The translations under genes were made by a program, and so were the position numbers. Below are positions 8,536 to 17,434 of a stretch of DNA of 64,000 nt, in pieces (position 1 is the stretch's first letter; each line of letters starts with the position of its first letter). The notes beneath the pieces were generated by a model. That model searched no databases. It was given only the letters and a program-made list of their open reading frames with translations, and was not told the origin of the DNA. The DNA comes from Maribacter polysaccharolyticus. GTDB taxonomy: Bacteria > Bacteroidota > Bacteroidia > Flavobacteriales > Flavobacteriaceae. Where the stretch lies: contig NZ_JARBUY010000005.1 of the NCBI RefSeq assembly GCF_028882255.1, positions 310,001 through 374,000 on the forward strand, given 5' to 3'.

Positions 8536-10446
8536 CTACATTAATTGAGCCAGGTTAAAACGTACTTTTATCAACTCCTGAATATCCTTAACGGCACCAA
8601 AACAACCTTTTAGTTTTAACCGATTTGCTTTGCTGATCGATTTTAAGTCTATAAACCTACCGGAATCATTCTGATTCAGTCCTTCCACCGTCCTAAATCG
8701 CAATAAAGTCTTGAAGGCATCGATACAACCATGGTAAATGTCTTTATTCTGTGGTTCGAGTTCGGCGAGCTTCTCGAATCTCATGATCGTATTGGTAGGC
8801 CCTATTATGCCCTTGGAGAATATCAAAAGCCTTGCAGCATCGACCAAAGGCATCATGGCCCTGGCCTTTATATCGAAAAGATCTTTATGCGCTCCTCCCG
8901 ACTCCACTAAAAACTGTCTAAAGAAACCCAATGGTGGTGGATTCTTGATGGCATTCAAAGCTAAGAAATTCAAAAATATGGCATAACCGTCTATGGACTT
9001 AAGAATGCTTTCTGACAGCTGCTGGACCAAATTCGCTTCCCCATATACCGCCTCATAATCAAAAAATATGGTCGAATGCATGATCTTATCCTCATCGGGT
9101 TTGGTAATCCAATCGTGGAATTGGTTTTTCCATTGGGTGAGGGACAAACACCACTTCGGATTGCTCGCCATCATTTGGGCCGGGCAAAAGTCGAATCCCA
9201 CCGTATTCAATTTTTCAGTAACCGATCGGGCCAGTGCAAGAAAATATGCCTTGGTGCTTTCCATATCCCGGGGAGGCACGTCGGCAAATACCAGGGCATT
9301 GTCCTGATCGGTCAAAAGCAGTTGCTCTCCCCTACCTTGGCTCCCTAGGGAAAGCCATGAAAAACCTGTAGGGGGCTGATCTGCCATTTCCTCCAGGCTC
9401 AAGGTGATTATTTTTTGGGTAATGGCCTCGTTGATCGCGGAAATTATCTTCGAAACAAATCGCACCGGAATATGTTGGTCCAAATATCGCCGCATCAATC
9501 CATGTGATTTTTGGCGAATATCCCTGAGTTTCATAGCCGATTCTGCCCGTTTTACTTCTTTGATCAAGAATGAGGGATTGTTCGTTTGTGAAACAACTAT
9601 GTCGTGTTCGGAGAGTACCCCGACCAATTCGGAATCGGGCGACCCGTCTTTGGTAATGCACAGATGTGTGATTTTATTGCGCAGCATGGTAATCTGGGCT
9701 TCGGCAATGGATATATTTTCCGCTATCGTTATCACCGGAGAGCTCATTATACAGGTTACCACATCGGAGATCGAAAACCCACCCGTTGCAATTTTTGTGC
9801 GTAGATCTTTATCCGTTATGATCCCTATGGGCCTATCTTCAGCAGTGATGATTATCGACCCTACTTTTTTTTCGGTCATCGTTAAGGCGGCATCGCGGAT
9901 CGGTGTATGCGGTTGACAGGTTACCGGTGATTTTTTAATAGTCACATTCTGGATGTAGATCAAATGATCCATTTGCCCTCTGCCTACTGCTATATCGGAG
10001 GATTGCCCACCGTTATCGCCCCCTTTGATAAGATTTCGGGCATTTGAGGCAAAGCTCTCCTTTACAAAGGAATCGGCCTCTACATTTCCGGTAATATACG
10101 TTTCCAGTAATTCGGATGACAGGGCATAAACAATGCTTTCCTCAATGGCTTTGGCACTCAATGAATAGTTGCTATTATGGGTAAGTGCATTCAAACCGAA
10201 AATATCCCCCTCATCGCATTCATCCACAAGGACATCCCCATCCTTGAAAATGCCGACAGCACCATCTTTTACCACATAAAACACATCATGTCGAATTTCA
10301 TCTTTCTTAAAGATAAAATCCCCAACCTCATAATAACCTACCTTGACCTGTTCGCAAATGGCCATCAGTTGGGAAGTTTCCAAAGTATTGAACGGAGGAA
10401 AATCCTTCAGAAAATCATAAATACGTTCGGCAATGGTATTTTTCAT
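8536..10446 (-). CDS. cNMP-binding / CBS-pair / DUF294 nucleotidyltransferase-like protein
   Basis: A 636-residue multidomain signalling protein. Residues about 10-125 form a cyclic-nucleotide-binding fold (FIFKKDE, VGIFKDGD, LNALTHN), about 175-300 a pair of CBS domains (KVGSIIITAEDRPIGIITDKDL; LVGVLSEHDIV), about 330-460 a DUF294 nucleotidyltransferase domain (SLGSQGRGEQLLLTDQDN, GlnD-like metal site), and about 490-630 the DUF294 C-terminal helical domain. The architecture suggests sensing of adenine nucleotides or cyclic nucleotides and possible nucleotidylation of a partner, as in GlnD, but the target is unknown. It is transcribed away from the acetate/propionate operon and is coupled to the DEDDh exonuclease gene. 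Confidence 0.87.
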   Translation of the reverse strand: MKNTIAERIYDFLKDFPPFNTLETSQLMAICEQVKVGYYEVGDFIFKKDEIRHDVFYVVKDGAVGIFKDGDVLVDECDEGDIFGLNALTHNSNYSLSAKAIEESIVYALSSELLETYITGNVEADSFVKESFASNARNLIKGGDNGGQSSDIAVGRGQMDHLIYIQNVTIKKSPVTCQPHTPIRDAALTMTEKKVGSIIITAEDRPIGIITDKDLRTKIATGGFSISDVVTCIMSSPVITIAENISIAEAQITMLRNKITHLCITKDGSPDSELVGVLSEHDIVVSQTNNPSFLIKEVKRAESAMKLRDIRQKSHGLMRRYLDQHIPVRFVSKIISAINEAITQKIITLSLEEMADQPPTGFSWLSLGSQGRGEQLLLTDQDNALVFADVPPRDMESTKAYFLALARSVTEKLNTVGFDFCPAQMMASNPKWCLSLTQWKNQFHDWITKPDEDKIMHSTIFFDYEAVYGEANLVQQLSESILKSIDGYAIFLNFLALNAIKNPPPLGFFRQFLVESGGAHKDLFDIKARAMMPLVDAARLLIFSKGIIGPTNTIMRFEKLAELEPQNKDIYHGCIDAFKTLLRFRTVEGLNQNDSGRFIDLKSISKANRLKLKGCFGAVKDIQELIKVRFNLAQLM

Positions 10447-10593
10447 AGGTTAAATATAATCATTGAAACCCTTTCACAATCAAAGGCATAACGATAAAGC
10501 CATAAGAAAGTACGCCTCCCAAGACCACAGGTCACTTTTAACCCAATATTACTCGAAATAAACCACCTAAATCCTGTTATAAATCATATAGTT

Positions 10594-10628
10594 TGCTAAT
10601 TTGATATATTTATGCTAATTTTATATAT
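10594..10628 (+). repeat. Two 16-bp direct repeats abutting the start of the InsA-like gene
   Basis: TGCTAATTTGATATAT at 10594-10609 and TGCTAATTTTATATAT at 10613-10628 differ at one position and have a 19-bp period. The second ends at the base before the ATG at 10629. Same-face spacing in the leader suggests an operator for an HTH protein, perhaps autoregulatory. No terminal inverted repeats of an IS are visible. Confidence 0.6.
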
Positions 10629-11048
10629 ATGAAAATCAATAGCTGTCCCAACTGCGGATCCGAACGATTCGTAAAAAGTGGTATCGTCAACCAAAGGCAA
10701 CGGTATAAGTGCAAGGCCTGCAATTATTTCTTCTCTGTAAATAAAATCGGGAAAAATATAGACCGGTATTATGTAAACAAGGCCTTACAGTTATTTTTAG
10801 AGGGTTTGTCATATCGCGAAATCGAACGGATATTGGGGATCTCACATGTGAGCATCATGAATTGGGTAAAGAAATACAACATCAAAAGACCCTATAACCC
10901 GGACTATCATCCCACCTATAAAATATTGAATGCCGTGGAACTTTCCCACTATTTTCAAAATACCGATAATATATCCGGCGCAGGAGTCGTGGTCACTGAA
11001 CTGGGCGACAAGTTCATGCTCATAAAATGGGAGCGATTCAGAGATTGA
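10629..11048 (+). CDS. Stand-alone InsA-like zinc-ribbon/HTH protein (possibly domesticated IS1-type)
   Basis: A 139-residue protein. Residues 6-31 form a zinc ribbon (CPNC at 6-9 and CKAC at 28-31), followed by a helix-turn-helix at about 50-85 (EGLSYREIERILGISHVSI). This is the layout of InsA, the DNA-binding half of IS1-family transposases. No InsB/DDE frame follows, and the C-terminal 50 residues (ending GDKFMLIKWERFRD) are not transposase-like to my eye. There are no flanking inverted repeats. It stands at the head of the porin-symporter-kinase block, with two direct repeats just before its start. A role as a local transcription regulator derived from a transposase is an inference; a decayed IS remnant is the alternative, but the frame is intact. 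Confidence 0.75.
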   Translation: MKINSCPNCGSERFVKSGIVNQRQRYKCKACNYFFSVNKIGKNIDRYYVNKALQLFLEGLSYREIERILGISHVSIMNWVKKYNIKRPYNPDYHPTYKILNAVELSHYFQNTDNISGAGVVVTELGDKFMLIKWERFRD

Positions 11049-11156
11049 CTATATAAAATTTCCAATTATATATATCGTTTTTTTATTCCCACTTTCTTTT
11101 GAGGAGTTTAGCTAGGCACACAAAACCAATTTGTTACTAACTAAATCCTTAAAATC

Positions 11157-12377
11157 ATGAAGAAACATGCCTTGCTGCTGATAGGTCTCTGCTGTACCTT
11201 TCAGTTGATGCAATCACAAGGGTCACCCGATTATGACGGTGGCCTTAAGGTTACCTTGGATGACGAAGGCACCAAATATTTCCGCATCATCTCTTGGGCA
11301 CAAGTACAAGGCTCCTACGAAACCGATGCCCCCGACACCTCAAGTAGCACAAATATCAACCTTAGAAGGGCCCGGATTTTAATGTACGCCCAAATCAACA
11401 AAAAGTTTCTGATCCTCACCCATTTTGGTCTTAACAGCCTTAATAGCGACACCATGTCACCCACAGGGAAGGGAGAGGGCTCCCAATTGTTCTTCCATGA
11501 TGTTTGGGCGCAATACAACATTGCCAAAGACCATGTCGTTGGTGGCGGACTGCATTATTTCAATGGAATATCAAGATTGAACAACCAAAGTACCTTGAAT
11601 ATCATGACCTTGGACAACAATCGGCAATCCTGGTCTACCCTAGGGCTCACCGATCAATTTGCCAGACATATCGGTATTTTTGCCAAAGGTAATTTCGGAA
11701 AGCTACAATACAGGGTTGCCATTAATGATGCGGCTACCGAAGGCCTGGACACCCGTACACCCGAAGCAAACGGCCCCGCCGTTTACGCAGGAAAAAGGCT
11801 TCTGGGATCCAAGGATTCGGGCAAGGCCTATGCCGGTTATTTCGATTTCAATTTCCTGGATCAAGAATCGAATTTCCTGCCTTTTAAAGTAGGCTCTTAT
11901 TTAGGTACGAAAAAAATATTCAATCTAGGGGCAGGTTTCTTTTTACATCCTGGAGGATCGGTTATCGCCGACGCCTCGGGTAATCTGGAAAAAGAAGATG
12001 TCAGCATTTTCGGTATAGACGCTTTCTACGATACCCCCCTCGGTGATGACGGCAGTGCGCTTACCGCCTACGCCACCTATCAAAACAATGATTATGGTAC
12101 CGAATACCTGTATAGTGTTTATGGTACCGGGAGTATGGTCTACTCCCATATAGGTTATGTTTTTGCCGGTGATATTACTAAAACAAGATTTCAACCTTAC
12201 GTATCCTTCGCTTCCAACAGTTATGATGCCACAGACGACAACAGGAACATCCTTGGCCTAGGTGTTAATGCCTACATGAACGGACATAACTCCAAATTAA
12301 CCTTGGAGTACAAAAACGAAAAGTTCGGTGATTCCGACTCAGGGACCATCACCCTCCAAGCAATGATTTATCTATAA
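11157..12377 (+). CDS. Outer-membrane porin
   Basis: A 406-residue protein with a cleavable signal (MKKHALLLIGL..., cleavage probably near QSQG) and alternating hydrophobic/aromatic strands typical of a beta-barrel. Early segments resemble the OprO/OprP-type porin family (YFRIISWAQVQGSYE; NINLRRARILMYAQINKKFLILTHFGLNS), and the protein ends in a strand with a C-terminal aromatic/hydrophobic pattern (TLQAMIYL). It lies 11 bases before the DUF4212 gene and should be the outer-membrane entry for the same small carboxylates carried by the Na+ symporter. Substrate inferred from context only. Confidence 0.8.
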   Translation: MKKHALLLIGLCCTFQLMQSQGSPDYDGGLKVTLDDEGTKYFRIISWAQVQGSYETDAPDTSSSTNINLRRARILMYAQINKKFLILTHFGLNSLNSDTMSPTGKGEGSQLFFHDVWAQYNIAKDHVVGGGLHYFNGISRLNNQSTLNIMTLDNNRQSWSTLGLTDQFARHIGIFAKGNFGKLQYRVAINDAATEGLDTRTPEANGPAVYAGKRLLGSKDSGKAYAGYFDFNFLDQESNFLPFKVGSYLGTKKIFNLGAGFFLHPGGSVIADASGNLEKEDVSIFGIDAFYDTPLGDDGSALTAYATYQNNDYGTEYLYSVYGTGSMVYSHIGYVFAGDITKTRFQPYVSFASNSYDATDDNRNILGLGVNAYMNGHNSKLTLEYKNEKFGDSDSGTITLQAMIYL

Positions 12378-12388
12378 AAATTTCAACT

Positions 12389-12649
12389 ATGAGTGAAAAA
12401 CAAAAAAAAGCAACGGCCTATTGGAAAGAAAACCTCCGGTATTTGATCATACTGCTCACCATTTGGTTCGCGGTATCCTATGGGGCCGGCATACTATTCA
12501 GGGAAGCCCTCAACGAATTCCGATTAGGCGGATTCAAACTGGGATTCTGGTTTGCACAACAAGGTTCGATCTATGTCTTCGTGGTACTGATCTTCGTTTA
12601 CGTAAGATTGATGAACAAACTGGATAAAAAATACGGTTACGACGAGTAA
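12389..12649 (+). CDS. DUF4212 small subunit of Na+/solute symporter
   Basis: An 86-residue protein with two membrane helices (about residues 18-37 and 52-73), matching DUF4212 (sodium/substrate symporter small subunit). Typical features are the N-terminal AYWKENLRYLIILLTIWF stretch and a conserved second helix ending in KLDKKYG. It is always found next to a large SSS-family subunit, as here (30 bases before it). It probably stabilises or gates the large subunit. Confidence 0.88.
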   Translation: MSEKQKKATAYWKENLRYLIILLTIWFAVSYGAGILFREALNEFRLGGFKLGFWFAQQGSIYVFVVLIFVYVRLMNKLDKKYGYDE

Positions 12650-12679
12650 TCGAATAACTAACCAAAAAAAACAGTACTT

Positions 12680-14452
12680 ATGAGTGTTCAATTATGGACT
12701 TGGATTTTAGTTGGGATTACGTTCTCATTGTATTTTGGAATCGCTATCTGGGCAAGGGCAGGATCCACCAAGGAATTTTATGTGGCCGGTGGCGGTGTTT
12801 CCCCTTTAGCGAACGGGATGGCCACTGCAGCGGATTGGATGAGTGCCGCCTCCTTCATCTCAATGGCTGGCTTGATCTCTTTTATGGGATATGATGGTTC
12901 TGTCTATTTAATGGGCTGGACAGGGGGTTATGTACTATTGGCCCTGCTCTTGGCACCTTATCTAAGGAAATTCGGAAAATTCACCGTACCCGATTTTATC
13001 GGCGACCGCTATTATTCGAACACTGCACGAACCGTGGCCGTTATCTGCGCCTTGATTGTTTCGTTCACCTATGTGGCCGGACAGATGCGTGGTGTCGGCA
13101 TCGTATTTTCACAATTCTTACAGGTCGATATTAATATCGGGGTCATCATCGGTATGGCCGTGGTGCTCGTTTTCGCTTTTTTAGGCGGAATGAAAGGGAT
13201 CACCTATACCCAAGTGGCACAATACTGTGTTTTGATTTTTGCTTTTATGGTCCCCGCTTTCTTTATTTCCATGCAAATGACGGGAAACCCCATTCCTCAA
13301 ATAGGTATGGGCGGCAAGCTGGAAGGCGGCACCTTTTTGTTGGATAAATTGGATACCCTACATACCCAATTGGGTTTTAACGAGTACACAAGTGGTACGA
13401 AAACCACGTGGGACGTGTTCGCGATCACCCTGGCTTTGATGGTGGGTACGGCCGGCCTACCCCATGTTATCGTACGCTTCTTTACCGTACCTAAGGTAAA
13501 GGATGCCCGAAAATCAGCCGGTCTGGCATTACTGTTCATCGCCATACTCTATACCACGGCACCCGCAATCGCCGTTTTTGCCCGTACCAACTTGATAGAG
13601 ACCGTAGACAACACGGCATACACCGAAATTCCACAATGGTTTAAAAACTGGGAAGATACCGGGCTAATCGCTTGGGCCGATAAGAACAAAGACGGGAAAA
13701 TCCAATACGTAAACGGTGCGGCCACCGACGGTAAACCAAAATATACGGAAGCCAGGGGAGCCAATGGGGAAAGATTGATTTCCAATGCCAATAGCTCTTC
13801 AAATGAATTGTATGTAGATAGGGACATCATGGTATTGGCAAATCCGGAAATCGCCAATTTGCCCAATTGGGTCATCGCCCTGGTAGCGGCCGGTGGATTG
13901 GCCGCAGCCTTATCTACGGCTGCCGGTCTACTTCTTGTCATTTCCACATCCATATCCCACGATTTGATAAAAAAACAAATAAATCCCAATATTTCCGAAA
14001 AGGGGGAATTAATGGCCGCACGAATCGCCATCTTGGTAGCGATCATCATTGCCGGACTTTTCGGTATTTATCCACCCGGGTTTGTTGCGGCGGTCGTTGC
14101 CCTGGCCTTTGGTTTGGCGGCGGCCTCATTCTTCCCAGCGATTATATTGGGGATTTTTGACAAACGGATGAACAAGCAAGGGGCCATTGCAGGTATGATC
14201 GTAGGTATTACCTTAATGCTGTTCTATATGATCCGTTATAAAACGGGCTTAATCGGGGTTATGGATGCCAGACCGGCGAGTGAATGGTGGCTCGGTACCT
14301 CCCCGGAAGGTTTCGGTACGATCGCCATGATCATCAATTTCATCATTTCGGTGGTCGTATCCCGTATGACTCCAGCCCCACCCGAAGATGTACAGGAAAT
14401 GGTCGAAAGTATTAGGATCCCAAGTGGTGCCGGGGAAGCCGGTTCACATTAA
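12680..14452 (+). CDS. VC_2705-type sodium:solute symporter, large subunit (acetate/short-chain carboxylate)
   Basis: A 590-residue SSS (SLC5) family transporter of the VC_2705 subfamily, the group that pairs with DUF4212. The N-terminal FYVAGGGVSPLANGMATAADWMSAASFI motif region and the DFIGDRYYS segment are typical of ActP-like carboxylate symporters. Between helices there is an extended loop (about residues 305-395) with an EF-hand-like DKNKDGKIQ at residues 334-342 that could bind Ca2+. Acetate or propionate is the likely substrate because prpE and acs lie downstream on the same strand. A hairpin terminator follows at 14475, which may reduce read-through into the kinase genes. Confidence 0.87.
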   Translation: MSVQLWTWILVGITFSLYFGIAIWARAGSTKEFYVAGGGVSPLANGMATAADWMSAASFISMAGLISFMGYDGSVYLMGWTGGYVLLALLLAPYLRKFGKFTVPDFIGDRYYSNTARTVAVICALIVSFTYVAGQMRGVGIVFSQFLQVDINIGVIIGMAVVLVFAFLGGMKGITYTQVAQYCVLIFAFMVPAFFISMQMTGNPIPQIGMGGKLEGGTFLLDKLDTLHTQLGFNEYTSGTKTTWDVFAITLALMVGTAGLPHVIVRFFTVPKVKDARKSAGLALLFIAILYTTAPAIAVFARTNLIETVDNTAYTEIPQWFKNWEDTGLIAWADKNKDGKIQYVNGAATDGKPKYTEARGANGERLISNANSSSNELYVDRDIMVLANPEIANLPNWVIALVAAGGLAAALSTAAGLLLVISTSISHDLIKKQINPNISEKGELMAARIAILVAIIIAGLFGIYPPGFVAAVVALAFGLAAASFFPAIILGIFDKRMNKQGAIAGMIVGITLMLFYMIRYKTGLIGVMDARPASEWWLGTSPEGFGTIAMIINFIISVVVSRMTPAPPEDVQEMVESIRIPSGAGEAGSH

Positions 14453-14474
14453 AATAGTTAGTAGGTTATTGTCC

Positions 14475-14508
14475 AAAGCAGTGCTTCCAATAGGTGTACT
14501 GCTTTTTT
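14475..14508 (+). terminator. Rho-independent terminator after the symporter
   Basis: AAAGCAGTGC (14475-14484) pairs with GTACTGCTTT (14496-14505), one G-T wobble, followed by further T residues. It sits 22 bases after the symporter stop and 30 before the next gene, so it probably sets different levels for uptake and sensor genes. Confidence 0.65.
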
Positions 14509-14537
14509 CATATATTTAATCCGTTCCGCATTATACC

Positions 14538-14732
14538 ATGAAAAAACGCCACGAACAGAAATTGATCATCATAACCTTAGGGCTGTTATTGGCTTTCAAT
14601 ATCCCTATCATATTGGTTTTCAACATTGATGGCGCCATTTACGGAATCCCATATTTCTATTTCTATGTTTTTGGCGTTTGGCTGATCTCCGTCATAATAT
14701 CATATATCATTCTAAATAGATATTATGAATAA
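14538..14732 (+). CDS. Small two-helix membrane protein preceding the symporter-kinase
   Basis: A 64-residue protein with two predicted membrane helices (about 8-28 and 36-58) and a basic N-terminus (MKKRHEQK). It overlaps the symporter-histidine kinase gene by 8 bases (ATGAATAA), so the two are translationally coupled. It resembles small DUF3311/DUF4212-like partners of SSS transporters in size and position, and may play the same role for the kinase's transporter domain. No family could be named with certainty. Confidence 0.75.
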   Translation: MKKRHEQKLIIITLGLLLAFNIPIILVFNIDGAIYGIPYFYFYVFGVWLISVIISYIILNRYYE

Positions 14733-17415
14733 CTATATTTTGATCATTATCATATTAAGTTATATGGCCGTGCTTTTTTTTATCGCCTTTATTGCGGAAA
14801 AAAACGCCAAGAGCAAATGGGTGAACAATCCGTACATCTACTCCCTGTCCCTGGCCGTGTATTGTTCCGCATGGACATATTATGGGAGTATTGGTATGGC
14901 CGCAAGTTCGGGCGTCGATTTTTTACCTATCTATCTTGGTCCTGTCATAGCCATACCCCTTTGGATTATTTTAATGCGGAAGATCATGCGGATCTCCAAA
15001 CAGCACAAAGTATCGTCCATAGCCGATTTCATATCACTTAGATATGCAAACAACAGGTCTTTGGGGGCATTGATTACCATTATGTGTATTACGGCCACCG
15101 TACCCTATATTTCCCTGCAGTTGAAGGCGGTCGCGGAATCTTTTGCCATTATGGCAAATGAAACACATAGTATCGGCTCCAGTATTTTTGATGATTCTAC
15201 CTTCTATATCGCCTTGATCTTGGCCATTTTCGCCACTTTTTTTGGCACCCAAGCAACCGATGCCTCCGAAAAACACAAAGGTATCGTTACCACCGTGGCC
15301 TTTGAATCACTCTTGAAACTCACCTTCTTTTTAATTATCGGGGTGTATGTCACGTATTATCTTTTTGATGGCACCCAAGACATTTACGATAAGGTTTCCC
15401 AAACGACCGATTTTGACCTTTTGGTCAAACTCCCCGGTTTGGGAGGCGGCATGGATTGGGGCTTTATGATACTGCTTTCGTTTACCGCTATCTTTCTCTT
15501 ACCCCGACAATTCCAGGTTTCGGTATTGGAGAATAGCCGGGAAAAACATTTAAAGAAAGCCATATGGTTTTTTCCCCTATACCTATTGCTCTTCAATATT
15601 TTTGTGATTTTTATTGCATGGGCGGGTAAATTGTCATTAACGGAAAACGCCAACCCGGAATACTTTGCCCTTTTGCTTCCGCTGAACAGCGATCATACGT
15701 TTCTTGCCTTATTGGTGTTTCTTGGAGGGCTGTCGGCCGTCATATCGATGGTAGTCGTTTCCACCCTGGCCCTATCGAAAATGATCAGTAACAACTTGAT
15801 CATACCCTATGGGTTCCTCGATAAGTTCATAAAGGCCAAACCTGAAGTCAATGCCATTTATATTAAGAATATACGCCGCATCTCCATCTTTTCGGTCATT
15901 ATCATCGCCTATTTCTTTTACAATAATTTTTCCATTGAACTCTCTTTGTACTCCATCGGGTTGATTTCTTTTGTAATCGTCGCCCAATTGGCCCCCGCCT
16001 TTTTTATCGGCTTATTCTGGAACCGTGGCTCTTCCCTTGCGGCCATCTTGGGCATAATCCTCGGTTTTTTGATTTCTGCATATACCCTGATACTTCCCTT
16101 TACCATAGAGGCATTTACAGGAAATAGTGCATTTACCGAACATGGACTATTCGGCATTTCCGCTTTAAGGCCTTATGCCCTATTTGGTATTGATTTTTTA
16201 AGTCCGCCAGCCCATGCCTTTTTCTGGAGTTTAATGGCCAACACGATGTGTTATCTTATAATTTCGTTGGCGTTTAAAGGACATTATAGGGAACGTAATT
16301 ATGCCGAAATGTTCGTGGATAGCAAGAATTATTCCTTTTTACAGGATAGTGCATTTGTATGGAAAGGCGAAGCCTATGTATCGGACATAAAGAATGTACT
16401 GATAAAATTTTTGGGGGAAGACCGGACCCAACGTGCCCTGAACCTTTTCTTTCGGAAATACAATATTCCCAGCGATACCCAAATGGCCGATGCCCGATTG
16501 ATCAACTTTTCAGAAAAATTATTGACGGGGAGTATAGGCGGTGCCTCTGCCAAAATCCTGATCGCCGGGGTGGTGAAAGAACAAGAGATAAGTTTGCCCG
16601 AAGTATTGAAGATCTTGGAAGAATCGAAAGAAACCATCAGTAACAACAAGGCCTTACAGGAAAAATCCAAGGAACTTACCGATTTAACGGGCAAGCTAAA
16701 AGATGCCAATGAGGAATTGATCGTCAAGGATAAACAAAAAGATGAATTTTTGGATACCGTTGCCCATGAATTAAAGACCCCAATTACCGGTATCAGGGCG
16801 GCATCTGAACTTTTGATGGATGAAAACGACGAAATGCCCACCGAGGTTCGCCAGACATTCCTGAAAAATATCGTTAGCGATTCGGATCGCCTGTCCCGAT
16901 TGATCAATAACATCCTCGACTTTGAGAAACTTTCTACAGGCAGGGAACAACTCAACCTTAAGAAGAGAAATATCCAAAATACCTTAAAACAGGCCATTGG
17001 CAACACCCAACATATCGCTGCCAAAAAAGAAATCACCATTGTGAACAACAATGGTTTCCATTACGAGCTTCCCTATGATGAGGACCGTATCCTCCAAGTA
17101 TTGACCAACTTACTTTCCAATGCGATCAAATTCTGTGAACCCAAAAAAGGTGTCATAACCTTGGATTATAAGTTAGGGAATGATGGTATCGAAATTTTCG
17201 TCAAAGACAATGGGAAAGGCATACCCCAAGAGGATATAAATTATATTTTCGATAAATTCTATCAATCCAAGAACCAAAACACGATCAAACCGGAAGGAAG
17301 TGGCTTGGGCCTGGCCATAAGCAAACAAATCATTGAAAAACACCAGGGCAGCATTTGGGTGGAAAAAGGCACTAAAGTTGGAACAACCTTTGGATTTAAA
17401 CTTCCTTTTAATTAA
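14725..17415 (+). CDS. SSS transporter-fused sensor histidine kinase (CrbS/CbrA-like)
   Basis: An 896-residue fusion. Residues about 1-520 are a 13-helix sodium:solute symporter domain (SAWTYYGSIGMAASSGVDFLPIYLGP is typical of CbrA/CrbS kinases), residues about 530-640 a soluble linker, then a coiled coil, a HisKA domain with H-box FLDTVAHELKTPITG (phospho-acceptor His681) and a HATPase domain with N, G1 (VKDNGKGIP) and G2 (GSGLGLAISK) boxes. CrbS in Vibrio controls acs and the acetate switch; the same link is suggested here because a response regulator, prpE and acs follow directly. The transporter part may sense or carry the acetate/propionate it reports on. Confidence 0.9.
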   Translation: MNNYILIIIILSYMAVLFFIAFIAEKNAKSKWVNNPYIYSLSLAVYCSAWTYYGSIGMAASSGVDFLPIYLGPVIAIPLWIILMRKIMRISKQHKVSSIADFISLRYANNRSLGALITIMCITATVPYISLQLKAVAESFAIMANETHSIGSSIFDDSTFYIALILAIFATFFGTQATDASEKHKGIVTTVAFESLLKLTFFLIIGVYVTYYLFDGTQDIYDKVSQTTDFDLLVKLPGLGGGMDWGFMILLSFTAIFLLPRQFQVSVLENSREKHLKKAIWFFPLYLLLFNIFVIFIAWAGKLSLTENANPEYFALLLPLNSDHTFLALLVFLGGLSAVISMVVVSTLALSKMISNNLIIPYGFLDKFIKAKPEVNAIYIKNIRRISIFSVIIIAYFFYNNFSIELSLYSIGLISFVIVAQLAPAFFIGLFWNRGSSLAAILGIILGFLISAYTLILPFTIEAFTGNSAFTEHGLFGISALRPYALFGIDFLSPPAHAFFWSLMANTMCYLIISLAFKGHYRERNYAEMFVDSKNYSFLQDSAFVWKGEAYVSDIKNVLIKFLGEDRTQRALNLFFRKYNIPSDTQMADARLINFSEKLLTGSIGGASAKILIAGVVKEQEISLPEVLKILEESKETISNNKALQEKSKELTDLTGKLKDANEELIVKDKQKDEFLDTVAHELKTPITGIRAASELLMDENDEMPTEVRQTFLKNIVSDSDRLSRLINNILDFEKLSTGREQLNLKKRNIQNTLKQAIGNTQHIAAKKEITIVNNNGFHYELPYDEDRILQVLTNLLSNAIKFCEPKKGVITLDYKLGNDGIEIFVKDNGKGIPQEDINYIFDKFYQSKNQNTIKPEGSGLGLAISKQIIEKHQGSIWVEKGTKVGTTFGFKLPFN

Positions 17416-17434
17416 ATTGTAAGCACTATTGGGA

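Noticed and set aside
10629-11048. Active IS1-family insertion sequence
   Set aside because: Only an InsA-like reading frame is present; no DDE frame, terminal inverted repeats or target duplication were seen.
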